Shown piece after piece: positions 34,289 to 42,982 of a stretch of 64,000 bases of DNA. Position 1 is the first letter of the stretch; every line of letters starts with the position of its first letter. Location: positions 1 to 64,000 of the forward strand of contig DATGJN010000115.1 in assembly GCA_035295165.1 (NCBI GenBank), written 5' to 3'. A model generated the notes under the pieces. It did not search any database and was not told the DNA's origin. It saw only the letters and a program-made list of their open reading frames with translations. The position numbers and the translations under genes were made by a program. This stretch comes from a bacterium. GTDB taxonomy: Bacteria > Sysuimicrobiota > Sysuimicrobiia > Sysuimicrobiales > Segetimicrobiaceae.

Positions 34289-34315
34289 GACGCCAACCCG
34301 ATTCGGGTTGGCGTC
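34289..34315. terminator. hairpin terminator between convergent genes
   Basis: An 11-bp perfect stem, GACGCCAACCC (34289-34299) with GGGTTGGCGTC (34305-34315), five-base loop GATTC, followed by TTGATTCTG. It lies between the plus-strand M24 gene and the minus-strand kinase gene and could serve both. Confidence 0.8.
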
Positions 34316-34357
34316 TTGATTCTGCCCTGCGACATCGCGGCGTCGAAACCTCGGCGG

Positions 34358-35686
34358 CTACCGCTTCGCCGCCGGTGACCGGTTGTCTCCGAGCAGGGCG
34401 TCGACGCACCGCATCAGGGTGTCTGACGTGCCCACCAACCCGCCCTTGGTCACGACCGGTCGCCGCGCGTGCGGGCCGGTGACCAGGTACCCGGCCGCGC
34501 AGAACGGGGAGACCTCATGGGCGATCTCGAGGCTACCGACAGCCAGCCGGTCGCACACCGCCGCGGCGACGTCGCCGCCGCAGATGATGACGCCGGCGTC
34601 GCACCGGTCGAGGACCGCCTGCGTGATCTCGGCGAGCGCGGTCGCGACGGCGCGGTCCCGTCGGGCGAGCGTTCGACCGACGACCTTGACGCCCGCGACG
34701 CGGTGGGCGCCCAGGTGGTCGCACAGCACGCGCGTCACCTCCGTGAGGTGTGCCGGACGTTGGGCCTCTTCGGCGCTGAGGACGGCACACACGCACGTCC
34801 GCGTCCGCTCGAGCGTCTCGACCTGTAACGCGGTGAGGGCGGTGGGGCTGCCCGCCAGCACAAGGACGCGGTCGGCGTGGGGGCACCGCGTCGGCCGGCC
34901 GGGGCCGGGGAATCGCCGCGCGGTCAGCGCGGCCGTAAACGGGCCCGGATCCACGGGCAACACCGGGAGGTCGGCGAGACCGGCGGCGATCGCCGCGATG
35001 TCGGCGTCGGTCTCGGCATCAAACGTCACGATCCGGGCGGCGCGCATCAGGAACGCGTCGCGCACGGCGCCGGGTCCTCGGCGGACGACCGGCAAAGCCA
35101 CGTGTTCGACACGGAGGCCGGTCTGATGTTCCATCAGCGCGAGTACGCTCGAGCTCTCGGGCGGCGGAATCGCATCGTCACCCGCTTCGGTGGTCGCGAC
35201 GAGGCGCCCGTCGACATAGTGCCGGCCTTCTACCGTGGTGCGCCCCAGCATCGGGACCGCCGCCACCACCGCCGCCCGGAAGGGCCGCGCGTCCAGGAAC
35301 GCGCGGACGGCGATGCCGATGTGGCCGCGCAGCGTCGAGTCGATGCGGACGGCGACCAGGCCGGGGCGGCATGCGAGCAGATCCCGCGCCGCGTCCCGAC
35401 AGTGTGTCCGCGCCTCGTCGGGAGCACACGTCCGGGTGTTGGTCGAGACGACGCGCATGTCGGTCGGCCACGCGGCGGCGGCCGGCGAGACCTGCACGGC
35501 CACCCGCCCCAGGCGGGCGAGCAGCGCGCCGGTTGCGCAGGCGCCGGTGAGATCGTCGGCGGCGACGCCGAGCTTCAAGGTCGACGGTGCCGTGTCGCTG
35601 GAGGGCATCTTGCGGTTCACGCTTCGCGGAGCGTTGGCTCCGGCCTGCCCGTCTAGGAGCAGTCTCCGCGGGGCATCGGTGTGCAT
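34358..35686 (-). CDS. four-carbon acid sugar kinase family protein (DUF1537)
   Basis: About 442 residues from ATG 35686. N-terminal substrate motif LGVAADDLTGACATGALLA and RIDSTLRGHIG, and C-terminal nucleotide motifs VIICGGDVAAAVCDRL and VVTKGGLVGTSDTL, are typical of the family that phosphorylates threonate, erythronate or similar acids at the 4-OH. Family members usually sit with pdxA2 and an aldolase or dehydrogenase; none is beside it, though an oxidoreductase lies 650 bases away. ATG 35608 (MPSSDTAP) is a second possible start just before the conserved domain. Confidence 0.85.
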   Translation of the reverse strand: MHTDAPRRLLLDGQAGANAPRSVNRKMPSSDTAPSTLKLGVAADDLTGACATGALLARLGRVAVQVSPAAAAWPTDMRVVSTNTRTCAPDEARTHCRDAARDLLACRPGLVAVRIDSTLRGHIGIAVRAFLDARPFRAAVVAAVPMLGRTTVEGRHYVDGRLVATTEAGDDAIPPPESSSVLALMEHQTGLRVEHVALPVVRRGPGAVRDAFLMRAARIVTFDAETDADIAAIAAGLADLPVLPVDPGPFTAALTARRFPGPGRPTRCPHADRVLVLAGSPTALTALQVETLERTRTCVCAVLSAEEAQRPAHLTEVTRVLCDHLGAHRVAGVKVVGRTLARRDRAVATALAEITQAVLDRCDAGVIICGGDVAAAVCDRLAVGSLEIAHEVSPFCAAGYLVTGPHARRPVVTKGGLVGTSDTLMRCVDALLGDNRSPAAKR

Positions 35687-35725
35687 AGAGGCCACCGTGA
35701 CGTCGACAGGGGAGGTTCCCGCGGA

Positions 35726-35998
35726 ATGGTCAGGAGAGACTGTCCCGAGCCCGCGCCCGCGTCCCAAGGACGGTACGTGTACGCCATCGCGATCACGCGG
35801 ACGGGTCCTGCCGGGGGATACGAGTGGAAGGTCATGCGACGGCTAGAGGCCGCGGCGCTCCGTCGTGGGGCCGCGGTCGAGCCCGCCCTCCCGGCGTGTC
35901 GAGGCACGGCGCGCACCTGTGACGAAGCGCAACGGAAGGCGCAGGCGGCACGGAAGACGATCATGGAGCAACACCGCACGGCGGACGCCCCGCGGTAG
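35726..35998 (+). CDS. small hypothetical protein
   Basis: 90 residues, not recognised. Central part GRYVYAIAITRTGPAGGYEW looks like a beta hairpin, and the rest is a charged helix (TCDEAQRKAQAARKTIMEQH). GGGAGG stands 12 bases before ATG 35726. It lies divergently from the DUF1537 gene and converges with the Gfo/Idh gene. Only moderate coding evidence. Confidence 0.5.
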   Translation: MVRRDCPEPAPASQGRYVYAIAITRTGPAGGYEWKVMRRLEAAALRRGAAVEPALPACRGTARTCDEAQRKAQAARKTIMEQHRTADAPR

Positions 35999-36009
35999 CA
36001 CCGCGCCGG

Positions 36010-36999
36010 TCACGCGACCGGTTCCCGACGCCCGCTTCGCAGCGACGCGTGGAGCGCCGACAGCACGCGGATGTTGCCGACGGCGTCCTGCGGCGACAGG
36101 GCGAGCGTCGCGCCCGATAGGACGTCGCCGAAATGCTCGACCATCCGCTGGTACTGGTCGACCCCGGGAAACCGCGTCACCTCTCGCTCGCGTCCCCGCT
36201 CGAGGACACACTCCGTCTCCGCGACGCCCGGGAGGAACGCGTCTGGTGCCGAAACGCGGAGGATGCCCTCCGTCCCGACGATCTCGTACTCCTGCCGCCG
36301 GGGCAGCGTCAGGCCGCAGTCGATCACCGCCAGGCGGCGGTCGTGGAAGCGGAGGACGCCGCCGGTTACCTCGTCGATGCCGCTTGGGCCGAGCGCGCCG
36401 AACGCCACGGCGTCCGTGGGTGCCCCCAGGACCGCGCGGCAGATGTTGACCGCGTAGCACCCCACGTCGAAGAGCGCGCCACCGCCGAGGCCCGGATCGA
36501 AGCGGATGTTGCCCCGAGGCGTCTGCACTTGGAACGTGAACGACGCCCGCACGAGCCGGAGGTCGCCGAGGGCCCCCGAGGCTGCGATCTCGAGGACCCG
36601 CTGCGTGCGCGGGTGGAACCGGTACATGAACGCCTCCATCAGCGTCACGCCGCGGCGCTGGCACCCGTCGACCATCGCCTCGCAGTCGGCTGCGGAAACG
36701 GCCAGCGGTTTCTCGCAGAGCACGTGCTTGCCCGCCTCCGCGCACCGCAGGGTCCACTCGCGGTGCAGCGTGTTGGGGAGGGGGATGTAGATCGCGTGCA
36801 CCTCGCGATCGGCCAGCAACGCCTCGTACGATCCGTACGCGCGCGGCACGCCGAGGCGCTGCGCCGCCTCCTGCGCGCGGGAGAGCGTGCGGCTGGCGAT
36901 GGCCACGAGGCGCGCGTTCCGCGCGCCTCGCAGCGCGGGGATCACCGCGATCGTGGCGATTCTCGCGACGCCTAGCACTCCCCAGTTGACGGTGTCCAC
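36010..36999 (-). CDS. Gfo/Idh/MocA family oxidoreductase
   Basis: 329 residues from GTG 36999, which has AGGAG eight bases upstream. The Rossmann start reads VNWGVLGVARIATIAVIPAL, followed by the family signature HVLCEKPLAVSAADCEAMV (EKP with catalytic Lys) and the C-terminal domain GGALFDVGCYAVNICRAVLG. It is an NAD(P)-dependent sugar, inositol or diol dehydrogenase or dihydrodiol-dehydrogenase-like enzyme. The substrate cannot be fixed. An earlier GTG at 37014 is in frame but lacks a ribosome site. Confidence 0.9.
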   Translation of the reverse strand: MDTVNWGVLGVARIATIAVIPALRGARNARLVAIASRTLSRAQEAAQRLGVPRAYGSYEALLADREVHAIYIPLPNTLHREWTLRCAEAGKHVLCEKPLAVSAADCEAMVDGCQRRGVTLMEAFMYRFHPRTQRVLEIAASGALGDLRLVRASFTFQVQTPRGNIRFDPGLGGGALFDVGCYAVNICRAVLGAPTDAVAFGALGPSGIDEVTGGVLRFHDRRLAVIDCGLTLPRRQEYEIVGTEGILRVSAPDAFLPGVAETECVLERGREREVTRFPGVDQYQRMVEHFGDVLSGATLALSPQDAVGNIRVLSALHASLRSGRREPVA

Positions 37000-37246
37000 C
37001 GACGGTCTCCTCACCCGGCGGCCTCCTGCGCGGACGGTGCCGGTTCAAGTCAAGCTACGTTGCGGTTGCGGTGATTCCTCCGCCGCAGGCTCGACCGTGC
37101 TCGGCGCGGCCGGCCCAGCCTCGCTCGCGGGGGAGGGTCTCCAGCGTACGCGGGCGCTGACGCATGTCGCAGGGTTCCGATTCCTCGACGACACGGACGG
37201 CGGCGCCCAAGCAGGAGCCTGTCCCCGTACTGCGAACCGAGTCAGC

Positions 37247-38233
37247 GTGCAGGAATCGCGCACCTTCTCTCAGGCCCTGAGCGCCGCCGCCGGCCGGATC
37301 TCCGGCGAGTGGGCCGACCGGTTGACCGCGATTCCCATCTTTGGAACCCGGTCGGGCGAGTCGCTCCGTGCCACATGCCTGACATATCTCCACTCGCTGG
37401 CCCGCTGGCTCGTCCAACGCGATGACGAAGAGTTGCGGCAGGCGGTGACGGGGCAGACGAAGGCGGATATCCAGGCGGGGCTGACCGCGGCGGACGCGGT
37501 GAAGGTGTACTTGGCGCTCCAGGACGTCCTCTGGGACGAGCTCGATCGCTGGGCGGTTGGGCGGCCTACGCTCGCCTCGTTCGAGGCCGTGGCGAAACAC
37601 CTGGCGGCGGGCATGGGGCTGAGCGTCCAGGCGGCCATGGTGGAGTATCAGCGCGTCACTGCCACACAACTTGCGTTGCAGCGCGAAGAGCAGGAACGAC
37701 TGGCGCTGAGCCTCGAGCGCGCGCAAGTCAACGACGCCCTCACCGGTCTGTACACGCGGGCTTACTGTTTGGAATACCTCGATCGCGAGGTCCGACGGGC
37801 GCACCGGTACGGCTATGCGGTGTCGCTGCTCGTGGTCGACGTGGACGGGTTCGACGCTGTCGTCGCCTCGCTGGACGCGACCGGCGGTGACGCGGTCATC
37901 CGCGGGATCGCCGAACAGCTCGCGTCGGCGGTCCGCGAGGTCGATCTCGTCTGCCGGCTCGGTACGGACGTGTTTGGCGTCGTGCTCCCGCACATTCGGG
38001 CCCGCCCCGCGTCCGTGGTGGCGGAACGCCTGCGGACGATCGTGGAGAACTGGATGCCCGCGGTGTCGAACATCCAACTCGATCGGCAGGTCACGGTTTC
38101 GGTGGGCGTAGCCGGCCTTCCCGACGACGCGTCGACCGCCGACGAGTTGCTCCTTCGGGCGGAGGCCGCGCGCACACACGCCAAACGCATCGGCAAGAAC
38201 GTGGTGGTCGCCGCCGCGGACCTCCCGACGTAA
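37247..38233 (+). CDS. RsbRD-like N-domain plus degenerate GGDEF domain protein
   Basis: About 328 residues. Residues 10-140 are helical and resemble globin-like/RsbRD N-terminal sensor regions (LARWLVQRDDEELRQAVTGQ, YLALQDVLWDELDRW). A coiled linker leads to a GGDEF-fold domain (160-325) with DALTGLYTRAYCLEYLDREV and VDVDGFDAVVASLDATGGDA. The signature loop, normally GGDEF, is GTDVF (239-243), so the catalytic Glu is lost. It is probably catalytically dead, acting as a GTP or protein sensor. The start is uncertain: GTG 37247 fits domain limits, while the frame opens at 36887. Convergent with none; divergent from the Gfo/Idh gene. Confidence 0.78.
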   Translation: MQESRTFSQALSAAAGRISGEWADRLTAIPIFGTRSGESLRATCLTYLHSLARWLVQRDDEELRQAVTGQTKADIQAGLTAADAVKVYLALQDVLWDELDRWAVGRPTLASFEAVAKHLAAGMGLSVQAAMVEYQRVTATQLALQREEQERLALSLERAQVNDALTGLYTRAYCLEYLDREVRRAHRYGYAVSLLVVDVDGFDAVVASLDATGGDAVIRGIAEQLASAVREVDLVCRLGTDVFGVVLPHIRARPASVVAERLRTIVENWMPAVSNIQLDRQVTVSVGVAGLPDDASTADELLLRAEAARTHAKRIGKNVVVAAADLPT

Positions 38234-38409
38234 TCGGCAGTCGGCCCGGTCACGCCAGACGCGCGTGCACTGCGCACCGAGCGACCGGATCGCTGGGCGC
38301 GGATCACGTACCCACCGTTCGCACGTGCGCCGGGCGCTGCCCCCGCGCAGGAGGTTCCCGCGGTCCGGGTCAATTACCGAGGGACACTCTACGCTGAGAG
38401 GAGATTCCC

Positions 38410-38838
38410 ATGGCACCCGTCGATGAGGACTTGAAACAGTTTGTGGACGGCGGGGACGGCATCCTGACCGTTCGTGGGAGCAAGTTGCACCGGGCGTGGA
38501 ACAACATCCAGTACAAGACGGGGCTGTCCGCAAAGAACGTGGGGGCCACGAAGCTCTCCATGAATGTGGCCACGATTCCGCCTGGCGGGGTCGCCTACGC
38601 CCACATCCACGTTGATTTCGAAGTGATGCTCTACATCTTGCAAGGACGGGTCCGGCACGAGTACGGCCCCAACTGCTCCCTCAGTGTCGACAACGACGCG
38701 GGCGACTTCATTTTCATCGAGCCGGGCATACCGCACGAGGTCCGCAACCTCAGCGAGATCGAGCCCGTCGTGGCGGTGGTCGCGAGGTCCGACGCGTCCG
38801 AGTGGGAACACATTATCGCGTACGACCGGCGGAAGTAA
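38410..38838 (+). CDS. cupin-domain protein
   Basis: 142 residues with GAGAGGAG before the ATG. Cupin motif 1 is GVAYAHIHVDFEVMLYILQG and motif 2 is GDFIFIEPGIPHEVRNLS; the His residues could bind a metal, though the first motif has HIH rather than the usual HxH with a distant Glu. Single-cupin proteins act as isomerases, dioxygenase-like enzymes or ligand sensors. It is 123 bases upstream of tcuA on the same strand and may serve that pathway. Confidence 0.85.
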   Translation: MAPVDEDLKQFVDGGDGILTVRGSKLHRAWNNIQYKTGLSAKNVGATKLSMNVATIPPGGVAYAHIHVDFEVMLYILQGRVRHEYGPNCSLSVDNDAGDFIFIEPGIPHEVRNLSEIEPVVAVVARSDASEWEHIIAYDRRK

Positions 38839-38961
38839 CCGCGGGTCGACTGGCGACTGCACCACGGCCTGGGGGGACGGCGCACGTCGCGCGGGCTGGG
38901 CTCGGCGGGTCGCCGGCGACGGGAAGGATGATGCCGGTACGATGAAGATCCGGCGAAGCGC

Positions 38962-40389
38962 ATGAGCGTCGCGTCCGACGGCCCCGATCCGCGTGACGCC
39001 GGCGCGTCCTACGACGTGATCGTGGTCGGCGGCGGCCACGCGGCGCTCAGCGCGGCGCTGTCGGCTCGGCGCACCGCGGCGCGGGTGCTGATTCTGGAGC
39101 GGGCGCCCCGTCACATGCGCGGCGGAAACAGCCGGCACACCCGGAACGTCCGCTGCGCCCACGACCCGGGCGACGCCTACCTCACCGGCGAGTACGGCGA
39201 GGACGAATTTCTCGACGACCTGCGCAACGTCGGCGGCGGGCAACTCGACGCGGCGCTGGCCCGCTTCGCCGTTCGAGAGTCCAAGCTCCTCCCCGCGTGG
39301 ATGACGGCACACGGCGTCGGGTGGCAGCGGGCGCTGCGGGGCACGCTGTCGCTGAGCCGGACGAACCGGTTCTTCCTCGGCGGCGGGAAGGCGCTCGTCA
39401 ACACGTACTACGAAACGTGCCGACGCCTCGGGGTGGAGGTACGCTACGAGTCGAGCGTCGCGGACATTCGGATGGCGGGGCGCCGCGCCGAGGCGGTGGT
39501 CGTGGACTGCGGCGGGTCGCGCACGCTGGTGCGCGGGCACGCCGTGGTGGTCGCGGCCGGCGGGTTCGAGGCGAATCTCGATTGGCTCAGGCGCTACTGG
39601 GGAGACGCCGCGGACAACTTCGCCGTCCGCGGCACCCCCTACAACGACGGGACGATGCTCGCGGTGTTGCTGGACAAGGGCGCGATGCAGGTCGGGGACC
39701 CCAAGGGGTTCCATGCAATCGCCGTCGACGCCCGCGCGCCCAAGTACGACGGGGGCATCGCGACGCGTCTGGATTCGATCCCGTTCGGCATCGTCGTGAA
39801 CCGGGTCGGCGAACGATTTTCCGACGAAGGCGAAGACCTGTGGCCGAAGCGGTACGCGACGTGGGGGGCCCGCGTGGCCGCGCAGCCGGGACAGATCGCC
39901 TACAGCATCGTCGATGCGAAGGCGATCGGGTGCTTTCTGCCGCCGCTGTACAAGCCGGTCCAGGCGGACTCCGTCGCGGCGCTGGCCGCGCGTCTTCAGA
40001 TCGATGCTGGCGCGCTCGTGCGCACGGTGGACGACTACAACCGTGCCACCGTGGGGAACACGGCGTTTCGCGCGGACGTGCTGGACGGGCTTGCGACGCG
40101 CGGGCTCCGGCCCGCGAAGAGCAATTGGGCCCGTCCGCTCGATCGGCCGCCGTTCTCCGCCCTGCCGCTGCGCCCAGGCATCACCTTCACGTACATGGGA
40201 GTGGGCGTCGACGAGACGGCGCGCGTGGTCGACCGCCACGGGCAACCGTTCGTCAACCTCTACGCGGCAGGAGAGATCATGTCGGGAAACATCCTGGCAA
40301 GCGGCTACCTGGCCGGGTTCGGCATGACGATCGGCGGCGTCTTCGGGCGTCTGGCCGGCCGAGAGGCGGCGACGCATGCCGGGCACTGA
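38962..40389 (+). CDS. tcuA: FAD-dependent tricarballylate dehydrogenase (TcuA-like)
   Basis: 475 residues. N-terminal FAD dinucleotide fold DVIVVGGGHAALSAALSA, then RHMRGGNSRHTRNVRCAH, which is characteristic of TcuA among FAD_binding_2 proteins, and a C-terminal FAD motif VNLYAAGEIMSGNILASGYL. TcuA oxidises tricarballylate to cis-aconitate and passes electrons to TcuB. The tcuB gene overlaps its end by 14 bases, so the operon assignment is firm. The transporter tcuC and regulator tcuR are not seen. A related substrate such as citraconate-type acids is possible. Confidence 0.9.
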   Translation: MSVASDGPDPRDAGASYDVIVVGGGHAALSAALSARRTAARVLILERAPRHMRGGNSRHTRNVRCAHDPGDAYLTGEYGEDEFLDDLRNVGGGQLDAALARFAVRESKLLPAWMTAHGVGWQRALRGTLSLSRTNRFFLGGGKALVNTYYETCRRLGVEVRYESSVADIRMAGRRAEAVVVDCGGSRTLVRGHAVVVAAGGFEANLDWLRRYWGDAADNFAVRGTPYNDGTMLAVLLDKGAMQVGDPKGFHAIAVDARAPKYDGGIATRLDSIPFGIVVNRVGERFSDEGEDLWPKRYATWGARVAAQPGQIAYSIVDAKAIGCFLPPLYKPVQADSVAALAARLQIDAGALVRTVDDYNRATVGNTAFRADVLDGLATRGLRPAKSNWARPLDRPPFSALPLRPGITFTYMGVGVDETARVVDRHGQPFVNLYAAGEIMSGNILASGYLAGFGMTIGGVFGRLAGREAATHAGH

Positions 40390-41473
40390 CCTGTTTCAGG
40401 AAGCCGAGCGCCAGTTGGTGGTCTGCAACGCGTGCCGGTACTGCGAAGGGTACTGCGCGGTCTTCCCCGCGATGGAGTTGCGGCAGGCGTTCACCCGGGG
40501 CGACATCACGTACCTGGCCAACCTGTGCCACGACTGCCGCGCGTGCTACTACGCGTGCATGTACTCGCCGCCGCACGAGTTCGGCGTGAACATCCCGCAG
40601 GTGCTCTCCGAGGTGCGGCGGGACGGCTACCGGCGGTACGGGTGGCCGCGGGCGTTCGCGCGCGCGCTGCACGGTGCGCGGGCGACGTGGGCGGTCGCCG
40701 CGGCGGCGATCGTCGTGGTGCTGGGGCTCGCCGTGCTGCTGGCCGGTCCCGGTCGGTTGCTCGGCGCGTACTTGGGGCCCGGCGCATTCTATCAGGTCGT
40801 CGCCTATTGGGCGATCGTGCTGCCGGGCGTCGCCGCGCTCTGCTACTGGCTCGGCGTCTGGACGGCCGGCGGCCTGTGGTTTTGGCGTGAGATCGGGGTG
40901 GGGCGCCCCGAGGCGCTGACGCTCCGCGCGGTGGGCGGCGCGGTGTGGGAAGCGCTGACCCTGCGCTGGCTCCGCGGCGGCGGGCCGGGATGTCCGTATC
41001 CCGAGGAACGAGCCTCGCCCCTGCGCGGCACCCTCCACGCGCTCGTATTCTACGGGTTTCTCGCGGCGCTCGCCTCGACGACCCTCGCCGCGATCGACCA
41101 AGATCTGTTGGGTCGAATGCCCCCATATCCGCTCGCCAGCGCGCCGGTCGTGCTCGGCACGTTTGGCGGGCTCGCGATCATCGTCGGCACCGCGGGGATG
41201 CTCGTTGCGAAGGCGCGGAGCGACCGGAGGCCGGCCGGCGGCGAGGCGCTCGCCATCGACTACGCGTTCGTGATCACGCTCGGGCTCGCGTCACTGACCG
41301 GCATGCTCACGCTGGCGCTCCGGGCGACCCACGTCATGGGCCTGACCCTCGTGATCCATCTGGGGATCGTCGCGGCGCTGTTCGTGACCGCACCCTACGG
41401 GAAGTTCGTGCACCTCGTCTACCGGGTCCTCGCGTTGGTGCGGAACCGGCTCGAGCGCGGCGCGGAACGATGA
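40376..41473 (+). CDS. tcuB: tricarballylate utilisation membrane Fe-S protein (TcuB-like)
   Basis: 365 residues. Two 4Fe-4S clusters are set by CNACRYCEGYC (Cys 17, 20, 23, 27) and CHDCRACYYAC (Cys 51, 54, 57, 61). A membrane part follows, with hydrophobic segments near 100-125, 135-165, 215-235, 250-275 and 295-345. TcuB is thought to move electrons from TcuA's FADH2 into the membrane. Its stop overlaps an ATG that would give a 23-residue Gly/Ala/Arg peptide ending at 41541, which I take as chance. Confidence 0.9.
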   Translation: MPGTDLFQEAERQLVVCNACRYCEGYCAVFPAMELRQAFTRGDITYLANLCHDCRACYYACMYSPPHEFGVNIPQVLSEVRRDGYRRYGWPRAFARALHGARATWAVAAAAIVVVLGLAVLLAGPGRLLGAYLGPGAFYQVVAYWAIVLPGVAALCYWLGVWTAGGLWFWREIGVGRPEALTLRAVGGAVWEALTLRWLRGGGPGCPYPEERASPLRGTLHALVFYGFLAALASTTLAAIDQDLLGRMPPYPLASAPVVLGTFGGLAIIVGTAGMLVAKARSDRRPAGGEALAIDYAFVITLGLASLTGMLTLALRATHVMGLTLVIHLGIVAALFVTAPYGKFVHLVYRVLALVRNRLERGAER

Positions 41474-41537
41474 ACGGACGAGAGGCGGGGGCCCGTGCGG
41501 CCGGCGCCATCCCCGGCGGGCCTCGCGAGACGGCGGT

Positions 41538-41888
41538 CTAGCGGGACCGGCGCGCGCCGACCAGGGTGCCGCGGCGCCACAAGGTGCCCGCCGACCTCGC
41601 CGCGCTCAGGTCGACGTTCGTGACGGTGAGTTCGACCCGCCTCGCGTAGGGATCGTGATGCCTCAGCAGGACCGTGACGTTCACGTCCCGGCGCGGCTCT
41701 GTGGCGCTCGCTTCGGTCCCGACCACGATGGCGAGCGTTGTGCCGCGGGCGATGTCCTTCGCCAGCCAGCGTCGGTAGTCGAAGTAAGTGTGGCACTCCC
41801 GGCACCAGATCGGCTTGGCGTCGAGTGAATGCGCAATCGCAAGCGTGATGATGGGCTTGGCCGTGGAACCGCACTCGGGACACGTCAT
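41538..41888 (-). CDS. zinc-ribbon hypothetical protein
   Basis: 116 residues. The N-terminus forms a zinc ribbon: CPEC (3-6) and CREC (29-32). The middle is a hydrophobic strand (GTTLAIVVGTEASATEP), and the C-terminal half is beta-rich (NVTVLLRHHDPYARRVELTV). No family recognised. GAGAGGG lies upstream of ATG 41888. Convergent with tcuB. Confidence 0.6.
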   Translation of the reverse strand: MTCPECGSTAKPIITLAIAHSLDAKPIWCRECHTYFDYRRWLAKDIARGTTLAIVVGTEASATEPRRDVNVTVLLRHHDPYARRVELTVTNVDLSAARSAGTLWRRGTLVGARRSR

Positions 41889-42259
41889 GGTCGCGACCCT
41901 CTCGGTGTAAGGCGTTAATTCTTCTCACCCTCAGGGTCGCGCCGAATGGGTTGAGGTTCAGCCGTTCATGGGGATGATTCCGGGCCGTCGTCGGAATATG
42001 GCGGTTCCCTCGCCCGAGGGCCCACCCGCGCGGCCGACGGAAGCGGGTGATTGGGCGCGTGGCGTCAATGGGAGGCGGGTACGCGTTTATCGCAGCGGGG
42101 CTGCGCGGCCGCGCGCGCTCGGGCGGGGGCGGACGTCGCCGTGCAGGCCGTCGTGTTCGTCGCAAGACGGGGACGCGGCGGCCGGAATGTGACGCTTCGA
42201 GGCGACCAGGTGATCACCGAGGCGGTGTTGGGGGGTGTGGTTCGGGCGCGGCACGCTTC
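41889..42259. other. 371-base gap
   Basis: Between the zinc-ribbon gene and the pterin dehydratase hairpin. Extremely GC-rich, with overlapping short frames on both strands but no ribosome sites or family matches. Confidence 0.4.
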
Positions 42260-42289
42260 GGGCCGGGACGCGCCGCGGCGTCCCGGCCC
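42260..42289 (-). terminator. hairpin terminator after the pterin dehydratase gene
   Basis: A 12-bp perfect stem, GGGCCGGGACGC (42260-42271) pairing with GCGTCCCGGCCC (42278-42289), loop of six. It lies 31 bases past the minus-strand stop at 42320. No T-run is present. Confidence 0.6.
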
Positions 42290-42319
42290 GGCGTCACGCG
42301 GTCAGGTGCCGGCGACGTC

Positions 42320-42661
42320 CTACGTCCGCTCCGCCGCCGCGCGATCGATCTTGGCCGCCATGAAGAAATCGCTCTCGGTCAACCCGTCGATCTTGTGCGT
42401 CCACAGGTAGACGCGCACCTCGCCCCAGCGGACATACAGATCCGGATGGTGACCCTCGCGCTCGGCGACCGGCGTGACGGCGTTGACGAAGTCGACGGCC
42501 TGCACGAAGTTCTTGAACCGGTATGATTTGATGAGCTTCTTGTTCGCCTCGACCTGCCAGCCGTCGAGTTGGGCGAGGAGCGGGGCGATCTGATCCGCTG
42601 TCAGCGGTGGTGTTCCGCCCAAACATGGAACGCACGTGCGATCGGCGAGTTCGTCGGCCAT
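42320..42661 (-). CDS. phhB: 4a-hydroxytetrahydrobiopterin dehydratase (pterin-4a-carbinolamine dehydratase)
   Basis: 113 residues. The family core is unmistakable: LDGWQVEANKKLIKSYRFKN, FVNAVTPVAEREGHHPDLYV (catalytic His pair) and VRVYLWTHKIDGLTESDF. It regenerates quinonoid dihydropterin after aromatic amino-acid hydroxylases and can also act as a transcription cofactor. ATG 42661 has GGAGG nine bases upstream. No phenylalanine hydroxylase gene is in the window. Confidence 0.95.
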   Translation of the reverse strand: MADELADRTCVPCLGGTPPLTADQIAPLLAQLDGWQVEANKKLIKSYRFKNFVQAVDFVNAVTPVAEREGHHPDLYVRWGEVRVYLWTHKIDGLTESDFFMAAKIDRAAAERT

Positions 42662-42803
42662 CACGGATCCCTCCGGCGCATGGACGTGCTGTGGGACTAT
42701 TATACGGCGTGGGCTTCGCGATCGTGGCGGCGAGCGGTCGCGGAAATGCGGCGAGGTACCGCGCGCGGGCGCGCCCGTCGTGCCGGACCACGGCGGCGCG
42801 ACG

Positions 42804-42947
42804 CTACTCGTCCTCCGGATCGACCCACTCCTCTTCGTCGGGCACGAAGGAACGCCGGCATTGCGGACAGTCGACTGTTTGCTCCTCCTCCGTCGGGACG
42901 AGGAGCAACACCGGAGAGGAACAGTAGGGGCATACGACCCGGATCAC
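42804..42947 (-). CDS. 47-residue zinc-ribbon protein
   Basis: Starts at GTG 42947 and reads MIRVVCPYCSSPVLLLVPTE, then a CPQC knuckle and a highly acidic tail (PDEEEWVDPEDE). Cys 6/9 and 27/30 make a two-knuckle zinc ribbon. The composition is coherent and the frame is stop-bounded just upstream. The ribosome site (GGGGGC) is very close to the GTG, which is the main doubt. It is convergent with nothing and divergent from the VOC gene at 42983. Function unknown. Confidence 0.6.
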   Translation of the reverse strand: MIRVVCPYCSSPVLLLVPTEEEQTVDCPQCRRSFVPDEEEWVDPEDE

Positions 42948-42982
42948 GCCCCCTATGATACCATGGCGGGGAGGTGATCCCG

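Noticed and set aside
41470-41541. 23-residue frame overlapping the tcuB stop (ATGA)
   Set aside because: Gly/Ala/Arg-rich with no structure; the overlap is likely chance since TcuB commonly ends an operon.
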